In this document: one piece after another, positions 7,328-13,977 of the stretch
How positions within the stretch are numbered: the first letter of the stretch is position 1
How the letters are laid out: the number at the start of each line of letters is the position of its first letter
IMG/VR virus record: IMGVR_UViG_3300035698_035315
Location: 1-64,000 of that record
Direction: 5' to 3' (one strand)
Source: a virus
DNA: 64,000 bases
Position numbers and translations under genes: made by a program
Notes under the pieces: model-generated
Databases searched by the model: none
What the model was told of the DNA's origin: nothing
What the model saw: only the letters and a program-made list of their open reading frames with translations

Positions 7328-7376
7328 AATCCGTTGGCCCTTTTTGGCTGTGTGGGTTCGAGTCCCACCACCCGCA
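7321..7376 (+). pseudogene. 3' part of the split tRNA-Leu (UAA) gene
   Basis: It starts with GACTTAAAATCCGT (last anticodon-stem bases, anticodon loop, 3' stem). It continues with a long variable arm (TGGCCCTTTTTGGCTG) and the T-arm GTGGG-TTCGAGT-CCCAC, and ends with CACCCGC plus discriminator A. It pairs with the 5' part at 6385. The variable arm differs from the intact copy, so this is a distinct tRNA-Leu gene, now probably inactive. Confidence 0.85.
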
Positions 7377-7415
7377 TCAGTGAGGAGGAATCATGAAAAT
7401 TGATAGGAAGGAGTT
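7377..7415 (+). repeat. 39-bp direct repeat, copy 2
   Basis: Identical to 6541-6579. It includes the ribosome site GAGGAGG and the codons for MKIDRKE. Confidence 0.95.
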
Positions 7416-7656
7416 GCTGACTGAAGCAAAGAGCAAACTCGGCAAGCAAGAGATGGCCAAGCTTGACCACTTGCTTGAAGACATAGAGAAGGTAGGCGCG
7501 AGCGTTGTCAACTTGGACGATGGCTTGCATTTGAAAGTCAATTGGTGTTTGTATTCTTTGCCTGAGTTTATGGAGGCGTATCGCAGGCATGACAAATGGC
7601 CTGATCTTTGGATGGAACGCATGCAAAAAATAGGACAATCAGTGCCTATTCATTGA
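7393..7656 (+). CDS. Hypothetical protein downstream of split tRNA-Leu
   Basis: An 87-residue protein. Its first seven residues (MKIDRKE) are duplicated at the start of the endonuclease gene. The N-terminal half is a charged helix (LLTEAKSKLGKQEMAKLDHLLEDIEKVG); the C-terminal half has strands and aromatics (LKVNWCLYSLPEFMEAYRRHDKWP). It is not recognised. It probably is the original gene behind the tRNA-Leu before the endonuclease arrived. Confidence 0.7.
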   Translation: MKIDRKELLTEAKSKLGKQEMAKLDHLLEDIEKVGASVVNLDDGLHLKVNWCLYSLPEFMEAYRRHDKWPDLWMERMQKIGQSVPIH

Positions 7657-7667
7657 GTGGAGATGTT

Positions 7668-7847
7668 ATGGGTTATCGGAGGTGCAAGTGTGGGGCGTGT
7701 ATGGAACATCTTTTGGTAGAGGGTACAAACGAAGAGTGTGTTTTTTGGTGTCCAGAATGTGGCAGGGCGTTGTGTATGTTACAAGAGGAAACAGCTTGGC
7801 ACGAGCCAAGTTGTATAAAGCAAGAGGACGAATTGGGTAAAAAATAG
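7668..7847 (+). CDS. Small zinc-ribbon-like protein
   Basis: A 59-residue protein starting at ATG 7668 after GTGGAG. Cysteines at C7, C9 and C12 (CKCGAC) and C30-x-x-C33 (CPEC) suggest a zinc-binding knuckle. The C-terminus is acidic. Such mini-proteins are common in large phages and usually unassigned; nucleic-acid or protein binding is only a guess. Confidence 0.65.
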   Translation: MGYRRCKCGACMEHLLVEGTNEECVFWCPECGRALCMLQEETAWHEPSCIKQEDELGKK

Positions 7848-7913
7848 TATTGAGATTCAGGTGTTTGATTACCACCATTGAGAAATGGTAGGACAATATG
7901 AAAAGGAGAAAAG

Positions 7914-8201
7914 ATGAGCGATACTAAGGAGAAATCTGGCAGTTTGGAAACGTATGAAACGTATGATACGAATGATTTTTTGACGGCCAATTTCTTACTG
8001 GCCAAACATGCCAGGCTTGTTGGAAGTCGCTTTGAGGGTCGTTGGCTTGTGTTCATATTTGCAAATAAAGCGGAATGTGAGAATTTGATAAATGATCTGA
8101 ATTATGGCGATGACAATGTATCCGCGTCGGTTTTCTTTGATGCTGGTAAGCGTTTGAAGAAAATCATACATTCCCAGGATAGAGGTTATGGCAAAAGATG
8201 A
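7914..8201 (+). CDS. DUF5659-like protein
   Basis: A 95-residue protein; start after AAAAGGAG. The central pattern (DFLTANFLLAKHARLVGSRFEG...WLVFIFANKAECENLINDL...VSASVFFDAGKRLKKIIH) matches the layout of the small DUF5659 family found in phages and bacteria, of unknown function. The N-terminus has a short ETYETYDT repeat. It overlaps the next gene by four bases (ATGA), so the two are coupled. Confidence 0.65.
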   Translation: MSDTKEKSGSLETYETYDTNDFLTANFLLAKHARLVGSRFEGRWLVFIFANKAECENLINDLNYGDDNVSASVFFDAGKRLKKIIHSQDRGYGKR

Positions 8202-8539
8202 GAGTTATCATAGCTGGTTCAAGAGAGGTGAAATCTTACGATGTTGTTGAAGAAGCCATAAAAGAATCAGGTTTTGCCATATCACAAGTCGTAAGTGGGA
8301 TGGCAAGCGGTGTGGATGCTCTTGGTGTATTGTGGGCAAAAGAGAATGATGTTTTATTGGCTGAGTATCCAGCCGATTGGAAAAGATATGGTCGTGCTGC
8401 CGGGATGATTCGTAACAAGCAGATGTCGGAGAATGCAGATGCTCTTGTTGCAATATGGGATGGTAAGTCACACGGCACTCAGAATATGATAGGTACTGCA
8501 AAAGCTCAAGGATTGATGGTCTATGTGAAACAAGTCTGA
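8198..8539 (+). CDS. DUF2493 / YspA-like SLOG nucleotide-binding protein
   Basis: The 113-residue protein shows the full DUF2493 signature: MRVIIAGSR at the N-terminus, VVSGMASGVDALGVLWA (about 31-47), the PADWKRYGRAAGMIRN segment (about 58-73), and ADALVAIWDGKSHGT (about 79-93). This Rossmann-like SLOG fold binds nucleotides or related ligands. The precise ligand is unknown; NAD- or ADP-ribose-derived molecules have been proposed for the superfamily. The presence of macro-domain and NAD-pathway genes nearby makes that link worth testing. Confidence 0.88.
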   Translation: MRVIIAGSREVKSYDVVEEAIKESGFAISQVVSGMASGVDALGVLWAKENDVLLAEYPADWKRYGRAAGMIRNKQMSENADALVAIWDGKSHGTQNMIGTAKAQGLMVYVKQV

Positions 8540-8563
8540 AAAGTAGAAACTTTTTGGGCATTC

Positions 8564-8573
8564 GGTGATATTA
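8564..8573 (+). promoter_or_regulatory. Promoter-like GGTGATATTA motif
   Basis: A copy of the recurring motif with TTTTTG eight bases upstream, lying between the SLOG gene and the phosphoesterase gene. Confidence 0.45.
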
Positions 8574-8617
8574 AGATAGGTTACGAATGAAAGTTTATCT
8601 TGACAAGGAATAGGACG

Positions 8618-9220
8618 ATGTTTTTCGTTGGCGATGTGCATGGGCGATTTGAGGAATACAAGCGAATCATAGTTGATTTGCCTCAAATCATTCAGCTTGG
8701 CGACATGGGATTGGGGTTTGGCAAAGATAAACAGTATCTCGACAATCCCTCTTATCGCTTTTTAAGAGGCAATCACGACAGTCCGGCTATCTGTCGGAAG
8801 CAGTTCAGCTATCTTGGGGATTGGGGCTATTTGAAGGATGAGGGCGTATTTTACGTTAGTGGTGCGTATTCAGTTGACAAGGCGATGCGTACCATTGATT
8901 TAGATTGGTGGCCTGAAGAGCAGCTTGACTATCAGACATTTTGTCGGGCAATTGAGTCGTACAAGCTTCTGAAGCCAGAGATTGTAGTTTCGCATGACTG
9001 TCCGTTTGACATTCTGCCATACGTGATGGGCAATGCTCGGAGATGTAAGCGGAATTCGACGGTAATGGCTTTGCAGCAGATGTTTGATGCTCATAGGCCT
9101 AATTTGTGGATATTTGCCCATCACCACAAGTCAAGGAAGTTTTCTGTTGATGGAACGTTGTTCATCTGTGTGGGTATCTTAGGTGTATACGATTCAGAGA
9201 TAAATCAGTTCGTAACGTGA
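8618..9220 (+). CDS. Calcineurin-like metallophosphoesterase
   Basis: The 200-residue protein has the metal-binding motifs of the calcineurin-like family in order: GDVHG (5-9), GDMG (about 31), GNHD (about 51-54), SHDCP (about 126) and AHHHKS near 168. ATG 8618 is chosen over an upstream TTG because AAGGA stands at about 8605. The family hydrolyses phosphomonoesters or diesters, and phage members include 2',3'-cyclic phosphodiesterases and DNA or RNA end phosphatases. Given the RNA ligase and RtcB genes upstream, RNA end healing is plausible but not shown. Confidence 0.85.
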   Translation: MFFVGDVHGRFEEYKRIIVDLPQIIQLGDMGLGFGKDKQYLDNPSYRFLRGNHDSPAICRKQFSYLGDWGYLKDEGVFYVSGAYSVDKAMRTIDLDWWPEEQLDYQTFCRAIESYKLLKPEIVVSHDCPFDILPYVMGNARRCKRNSTVMALQQMFDAHRPNLWIFAHHHKSRKFSVDGTLFICVGILGVYDSEINQFVT

Positions 9221-9277
9221 AAACTGCATTGTAATTCATGATTGGTTATAGTTGGCTTGCAAGTATGGGGTGTAGTT

Positions 9278-10321
9278 ATGAGAAATCGCAAGATGTTCCC
9301 GACTGAATTGTCTTATTTTGTAATTGGTCGTGGGGATTATTCGGACAAGTATTTTGTACGTACCCGTGACATTTTGCTTGCCGAAAACAGACATTCTAAT
9401 GTGTTGATGCAAGTTTTTGGTCGGCGTGAGGGTATTGTATGCGGTATTGACGAGGCTATTGATGTTTTGCGGTGTTGTTGTTTGAATGATTCGGGCAAGC
9501 AATTAGCAATAAAGGCACTTCGGGATGGGGACTCTATTGAGAATAAAGAAGTTGTCATGACCATTGAAGGCGACTTTTCTACTTTTGCTCATCTTGAGAC
9601 GGTTTATTTAGGCATTCTTGCTCGGAGTACATCCGTTGCCACAAATGTTAAAGAGGTTGTGGATGCGGCATGCGGGTTGCCGGTTATGTTTTTTCCGGCT
9701 CGATTTGATCATTGGCGCATTCAACAGGGTGATGGTTATGCGGCTCATATTGCGGGGGCGGCATCGGCGTCAACAGATGCAAATGCAGAATGGTATGGTG
9801 GCGAAGGAATGGGAACTATCCCTCATGCTTTGATTGCTTCTTACGGCGGTAATACGGTAGAGGCTTGCAAGGCATTTGACCGCAACATGCCGAAAGAAAT
9901 TAAGCGTATCGCTCTTGTGGATTTTGAGAACAATTGTGTAAAAACATCACTTGAGGTTGCAGTGGCTCTTGACAAGCGGCTATATGCTGTTAGACTTGAC
10001 ACATCGGGCAACATGGTTGATGTTTCTGTCAAGTCAGGTGAGACAGGTGTATGCCAGGAGCTTGTGTGCAATGTTAGGAAAGCTCTTGACGATAACAAGT
10101 TTCCGTGGGTCAAGATTATCGTTAGCGGAGGATTCAATGTAGAGAAAGTAACAGAGTTTCTTAATGCGAAAGTTCCGGTTGATGGTTTTGGTGTAGGTTC
10201 GACGTTTTACAAGAAGAAGACCGATTTCACGGCTGATATTGTGTTGCTTGATGGTAATTCTTGCGCAAAGGTAGGTCGTGGGATTTGGGATCATTCACGG
10301 TTGGAGTTGGTTGAGACATGA
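9278..10321 (+). CDS. Nicotinate phosphoribosyltransferase
   Basis: The 347-residue protein resembles the short archaeal/Firmicutes-type nicotinate phosphoribosyltransferase, which makes nicotinic acid mononucleotide from nicotinate and PRPP. Signs: the N-terminal strand DYSDKYFVRTRDILL (about 18-32), the loop GTIPHAL (179-185) with the histidine near the active site, VRLDTSGN (about 248), the phosphate-binding VSGGFN (about 286) and FGVGS (about 306). ATG 9278 is used; upstream TTG and GTG codons lack a ribosome site. With the NAD synthetase at 11330 it gives the first and last steps of the Preiss-Handler route; the middle adenylyltransferase is not in this window. Confidence 0.85.
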   Translation: MRNRKMFPTELSYFVIGRGDYSDKYFVRTRDILLAENRHSNVLMQVFGRREGIVCGIDEAIDVLRCCCLNDSGKQLAIKALRDGDSIENKEVVMTIEGDFSTFAHLETVYLGILARSTSVATNVKEVVDAACGLPVMFFPARFDHWRIQQGDGYAAHIAGAASASTDANAEWYGGEGMGTIPHALIASYGGNTVEACKAFDRNMPKEIKRIALVDFENNCVKTSLEVAVALDKRLYAVRLDTSGNMVDVSVKSGETGVCQELVCNVRKALDDNKFPWVKIIVSGGFNVEKVTEFLNAKVPVDGFGVGSTFYKKKTDFTADIVLLDGNSCAKVGRGIWDHSRLELVET

Positions 10322-10368
10322 GAACGGGCAAGGAAAATAAAGAAAAGTTCACAAATTCTCCATCTGAA

Positions 10369-10378
10369 GGTGATATAT
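10369..10378 (+). promoter_or_regulatory. Promoter-like GGTGATATAT motif
   Basis: A copy of the recurring motif, placed 18 bases before the ATG at 10396; TGGAGGAAA follows it as ribosome site. The leader would be very short. Confidence 0.4.
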
Positions 10379-10395
10379 GGATGGAGGAAATAGAA

Positions 10396-10548
10396 ATGAC
10401 AAAAAGAAGAAGAGCAAAGAAGGTCGGGAGGCCCGCAATTTTGGGCGTTCGGAAGTCTGTCCCTCCGAAGGGCGGGCCGATGCGGGACAAGAAGGCTTAT
10501 AAGAGAAAGGATAAGAGGAACGACAGGCTAATGGATAGAGAGTATTGA
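10396..10548 (+). CDS. Small, very basic protein
   Basis: A 50-residue protein rich in Lys and Arg (MTKRRRAKKVGRPAI at the start, KKAYKRKDKRND near the end). ATG 10396 is preferred because GGAGG lies just upstream; a longer frame from 10318 overlaps the promoter motif. It is likely to bind nucleic acid nonspecifically. No family is recognised. A second small basic protein is encoded at 15776. Confidence 0.55.
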   Translation: MTKRRRAKKVGRPAILGVRKSVPPKGGPMRDKKAYKRKDKRNDRLMDREY

Positions 10549-10551
10549 TGA

Positions 10552-10827
10552 AACGCATATCAATGGTCAAATAATCGTTTTTATGGCTTATCGTATGAGG
10601 AAGCCAATTTAGATTTGGATGTGCATTGTGGTTTGATTTGGAGCAACAAGGAGTGTTATTTGCGACCTGCCTATTGGGATTATTCTCATTCGGGAGATTT
10701 GAGTGATATTAGTTCTTATTGCATTTCGGGATTGTCGGGCTGTGTGTTTCACAATGTAGAGCAGCTTGTTGGTCATATCAAGCATGCAATAAAGGAGGCA
10801 CACCAGCGACAAATGCAAGCATATTGA
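10552..10827 (+). pseudogene. Hypothetical protein with no usable start (probable frameshift at the 5' end)
   Basis: A frame of about 92 residues (NAYQWSNNRF...LSYEEANLDLDVHCGLIWSN...) reads cleanly to TGA at 10825-10827. The only nearby ATG (10548) is out of phase by one base, at ATGAAACGC. A single-base change in the A run would join them as M-N-A-Y-Q-W. TTG 10615 could serve as an internal start for a 70-residue product. The composition (Cys, Trp, acidic helix, C-terminal HIKHAIKEAHQRQ) looks like a real phage protein of unknown role. Confidence 0.5.
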
Positions 10828-10887
10828 CAAAAATATCTCTGTTATGGGCTATAATAGGCACGTATTGTTTTTCAGAGAGGAATTGGC

Positions 10888-11223
10888 ATGGTCAAGTTTA
10901 TGACGGATAGACTGGCTTATCGCATTTACAAGGTTCTGATAGATTACTGTGGAGTGGATGATGGCGAGCAGAGCATTGTATCATTTGTCAGTTCTTTGGT
11001 GGGCGGTGTTCAACGATACAAGTTGGGCGGATTGTGTGGTGGTTTGGGAGTGTTGTATAACAGTGGAACACAATTGCGCATTGCTGTTGAGGGTGTAGAC
11101 CGGACGCCGGAGATAGCGGACATGGTTGAGGTAACAAGTCATCGAATCACTTGTGTGTATAAGGAAGAAATGAAGAAGTTCTCAAAGCGAGCAAAGATAT
11201 TGCAACAAAATGCCGTGGACTAA
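10888..11223 (+). CDS. Hypothetical protein
   Basis: A 111-residue protein; ATG after GAGAGGAATT. A TATAAT box (10850-10855) sits upstream. The sequence has a helical N-terminus, a glycine-rich centre (SSLVGG...LGGLCGGLGVL) and a basic C-terminal helix (KEEMKKFSKRAKILQQ). It is not recognised. It lies between the phosphoribosyltransferase and NAD synthetase genes, but nothing in it indicates a NAD role. Confidence 0.65.
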   Translation: MVKFMTDRLAYRIYKVLIDYCGVDDGEQSIVSFVSSLVGGVQRYKLGGLCGGLGVLYNSGTQLRIAVEGVDRTPEIADMVEVTSHRITCVYKEEMKKFSKRAKILQQNAVD

Positions 11224-11285
11224 GAAAACACGACATGGTTCAGAATGCCCGCTCGGTAAGTTCAAGACAGACATATCGGTGCCCT

Positions 11286-11296
11286 GTTGATATGAT
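11286..11296 (+). promoter_or_regulatory. Promoter-like GTTGATATGAT motif
   Basis: A variant of the recurring motif placed 35-45 bases before the NAD synthetase start; GAGGAG follows as ribosome site. Confidence 0.4.
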
Positions 11297-11329
11297 TTAG
11301 GACGATTACGTTGAGGAGAATTTTGGATA

Positions 11330-12340
11330 ATGAGCGTTGATTTAACGAACATTAGTCAAGAGGTAATTGGCAAGGTTAGGGCTTCTATTGTCGCTGTCTA
11401 TCAGGTGGTTCCTGTCAAATGGGACGAATCCAATTCAACTCTTACTGTTGCGGTGGGACCAGCCACTACAGACATTGATGATTTGAAATTCGTTTTGAAT
11501 TGTAATGTGGAGCTTGTTTTGGCTGTAAAGGCCGACTTAGAAGCAGCTATTGCCAAGTACTATGGATTTGGGTTAAAGATGGAGACACACACAGAACACA
11601 TTGCGGATTGGATTGCTGGCTACGTTGAAGACGTGGGGGCTAAAGGTGTCGTAATCGGTTTGAGTGGTGGTGTTGATTCGTCTGTCGTGGCAGCATTGAG
11701 TGTGAATGCACTTGGAGCGAACAGAGTCGCTGGCTTGTTTATGCCCTGCGATTCAAGTTATCAGGACGCAACGGACGCGAGACATTTGGCAAAATGGCTT
11801 GGTGTTGGCTTCAATACCGTTTATTTGCGGAGCACGTACAATTCAGTGATGGTTAATTTGTTTGTCGGTCAAAGTCAAATTGCTCAGGCCAATGTCAAAT
11901 CACGTCTGCGCATGATATCGTTGTATGCGTATGCGGGCCAGCTTGACTATTTAGTTGTTGGCACAACAAACAAGTCAGAAATGGCAATAGGTTATTTTAC
12001 AAAGTGGGGAGACGGTGGTGTTGACATAGAACCAATCGCTTCATACTACAAGACGGACATTTACAAAATGGCTGAGGTGCTTGGTATTGCTGAGGCATTT
12101 CCAAGCATTGTAACGAAGCCACCTTCTGCGGGTTTATGGGATGGTCAAACGGATGAAGGCGAAATTGGCGTAACATACAAAGTGCTTGACAAGTATTTGA
12201 AGTGTTGTGAAGACTCTGTTTGTTCAGTTTCTTTGGCTGAAGAAATAGGTCGAGACATGTTATCCAAGATACAGGGTTTGATTTCTCGGACGGCACACAA
12301 ACGCAAGATGCCACCTGTGTGCGACCGTCTTACGGACTAA
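11330..12340 (+). CDS. nadE: NAD synthetase with a GspE/MshEN-like N-terminal domain
   Basis: The 336-residue protein makes NAD from deamido-NAD. The C-terminal 250 residues are a clear NadE ATP-pyrophosphatase domain: SGGVDSS P-loop at 112-118, FMPCDSSYQD near 142, VVGTTNKSEMAIGYFTKWGDGG near 206, and KPPSAGLWDGQTDEGEIG near 265. It has no glutaminase domain, so it should use ammonia. The N-terminal 80 residues (VVPVKWDESNSTLTVAV, DDLKFVL, VELVLAVKADLEAAIAKYYG) instead match the second half of the type II secretion GspE N-terminal domain, the family that includes the c-di-GMP-binding MshEN module. That fusion is unusual. The c-di-GMP-binding first half is absent, so ligand binding is uncertain. 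Confidence 0.88.
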   Translation: MSVDLTNISQEVIGKVRASIVAVYQVVPVKWDESNSTLTVAVGPATTDIDDLKFVLNCNVELVLAVKADLEAAIAKYYGFGLKMETHTEHIADWIAGYVEDVGAKGVVIGLSGGVDSSVVAALSVNALGANRVAGLFMPCDSSYQDATDARHLAKWLGVGFNTVYLRSTYNSVMVNLFVGQSQIAQANVKSRLRMISLYAYAGQLDYLVVGTTNKSEMAIGYFTKWGDGGVDIEPIASYYKTDIYKMAEVLGIAEAFPSIVTKPPSAGLWDGQTDEGEIGVTYKVLDKYLKCCEDSVCSVSLAEEIGRDMLSKIQGLISRTAHKRKMPPVCDRLTD

Positions 12341-12352
12341 AGGGCAGGCAAT

Positions 12353-12421
12353 ATGAAAGTCGCGTGGCAATGTGGAATTTGTAGGCTGGATGATTCAGGA
12401 CAGTTGGAAAGACTCTGGTAG
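12353..12421 (+). CDS. Very short ORF with one CxxC, possibly a truncated gene
   Basis: A 22-residue frame (MKVAWQCGICRLDDSGQ...) starts 12 bases after nadE with AGGGCAGG upstream. One CxxC knuckle suggests the first half of a zinc ribbon whose remainder is missing. It is followed by an IS605-type end-like hairpin at 12462, so it may have been cut off by a past insertion or deletion. Confidence 0.3.
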   Translation: MKVAWQCGICRLDDSGQLERLW

Positions 12422-12461
12422 TTTGGAGTAATTTCATTACAAGGTTCTCCTCGCAAGGAAA

Positions 12462-12490
12462 CCCCGCCCTTTGTGGGTGGGGTAGTTGAC
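12462..12490 (+). mobile_element. Solo IS605/IS607-type right-end-like hairpin
   Basis: An 8-bp hairpin (CCCCGCCC/GGGTGGGG with a 5-base loop) is followed by TAGTTGAC. The same arrangement (8-bp hairpin then TAGTTGAC) ends the TnpB element at 39221-39248. No transposase or tnpB lies nearby, so this looks like an orphan element end or a small non-autonomous relic. Confidence 0.5.
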
Positions 12491-12540
12491 ATTGATTCCA
12501 GTAGAACAGTGGCACAATACACATCAAGGAGGATATTAAA

Positions 12541-13065
12541 ATGGAAAAACGCACGTCTTGCTATTTAGAAGTCAAGGCTATGGCTCTTGATAAAGCTTTG
12601 GACTTTTTTCTTGCTGACATAGGCAGCACTATCAAAGCAGGGGCTATTGAGCGGCGTATGGTTTTCTTAGCCCAGATTGAGTTTTGGGATTGGGAGATGA
12701 GTGAGTTGATTTACTCATTTGTGTCTTTTGCTGAGCGTGCTGAGTTATGGGATGATTGGGCAAAGCTTAAGGATCATTTACTCAAGATGGGAGTCTGTCT
12801 AAGTGTTCGCAATACAAAGAATACAGATTGGCACAAGAAGTGGGAGAAATGGCAGGAACAAAGGGGATACAGTAGAAAGATTACGAAGGTAGAACCGCCT
12901 TTCCCATTGCTTGAGAAGATTATCGAGAAGTGGAATATGATACTTGATGATTGTGAGAAATCCATCATTCGGCGCGGTTCACAGGAGGCTGTTGAAAAAT
13001 GGGGTGTTCAAATAATAGGCTTGGACAAGTATATAAAGAAGATTCCCTCAACTGAAGCTACTTGA
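12541..13065 (+). CDS. Hypothetical helical protein
   Basis: A 174-residue protein; ATG after AGGAGGATATTAAA. It is rich in Trp and charged helices (DWHKKWEKWQEQRGYSRK near the middle). No motifs or membrane segments are visible and it is not recognised. Confidence 0.65.
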   Translation: MEKRTSCYLEVKAMALDKALDFFLADIGSTIKAGAIERRMVFLAQIEFWDWEMSELIYSFVSFAERAELWDDWAKLKDHLLKMGVCLSVRNTKNTDWHKKWEKWQEQRGYSRKITKVEPPFPLLEKIIEKWNMILDDCEKSIIRRGSQEAVEKWGVQIIGLDKYIKKIPSTEAT

Positions 13066-13096
13066 TTATGGTTTTTGCGATATACAAGGGTGAATT

Positions 13097-13899
13097 TTGA
13101 AGCGTCCTTTTTTTACTCGTTTGGGCGGCAAAAGTCGTTTACGCAAAACGATTCTACGTGCGTTGCCATCTGAGTGTGGGCTTTATTGTGAGCCATTTGT
13201 AGGTGCTGGCTGGGTATTTATGGCTTATGAAGGTGCTGTAAAGTATGTGATTTCCGACATGGATTCACAGGTAACTGACATGTGGAATGTTCTCAGAAGT
13301 GTTCCTATTGAACGATTTAAGGCCGCTGTGTTTGATTTCAAGCGTTCTGATAGGTTTTATCGCAACAAGGCAAATACAAATCAGGGCAATGGAAGAGCAG
13401 AGAAGAATTACTCTATTTGTATCGCTATTTACAGTATTATGGAGTTTTAGGAGATTACGAAACTCCTATATCTCGCGATTCTGATTTATCGAAGAAAGAG
13501 GTTTAGCCTCTTGAACATTATCATCCTGTTCATGAGGAATTGAATAGTCGAGATTTGACAATCATAAATGGCGATTATCAAGATGTTATTGACGCCTATG
13601 ATACTACACGGACGGTATTCTATTTTGACCCGCCGTGGATAGACAACATCTGTCAGGATAGATATGGTGGTTGTCACATTAGTTATTCTGATATTGTGCA
13701 ATGGATGAAAAGGTTGAAAGGTTTTGTTTTGATGACTTGCAATCCTGCATCGCTTGCGGGATTAGATATGTCGAATCTATTTTGGGCTAAGGTCAATCAG
13801 AAGTACGGCTCATGCAATTTCGTAAAATGTTCTGGTGGCAGGCGAGTATTAGCTAGTAAAATAGTGATGGTGTCCAATAGAGAATTGGGCACATTTTGA
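13097..13899 (+). pseudogene. DNA adenine methyltransferase (Dam/D12 class), disrupted
   Basis: The N-terminal frame (13097-13450, TTG start after AAGGGTGA) encodes FFTRLGGKSRLRKTI and CEPFVGAGWVF, the SAM-binding motif I of D12-class N6-adenine methylases. It goes out of frame near 13380-13400. A different frame then gives REELLYLYRYLQYYGVLGDY up to TAG at about 13504-13506, and the same frame continues with HPVHEELNSRDLTIINGDY and the catalytic DPPW (FYFDPPWIDN) to 13899. So one frameshift and one in-frame stop separate the two halves. Unless these are sequence errors the enzyme is dead, and loss of self-methylation could follow. Confidence 0.75.
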
Positions 13900-13928
13900 C
13901 ACTTTTTTTTGGCACTTTTCCAAACTCA

Positions 13929-13939
13929 GGTGATATAAT
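13929..13939 (+). promoter_or_regulatory. Promoter: GGTGATATAAT
   Basis: A perfect copy of the recurring motif, 40 bases before the HNH endonuclease gene, with a strong AAGGAGA ribosome site between them. Confidence 0.6.
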
Positions 13940-13977
13940 ACTATTAGTTGGATTATGCGTAAGAAGGAGACAACAAG

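Noticed and set aside
6385-7376. Group I intron in tRNA-Leu(UAA), as in cyanobacteria
   Set aside because: The insertion has a complete second tRNA-Leu only 44 bases after the break, and no room or sequence for the intron core before or after the endonuclease gene.
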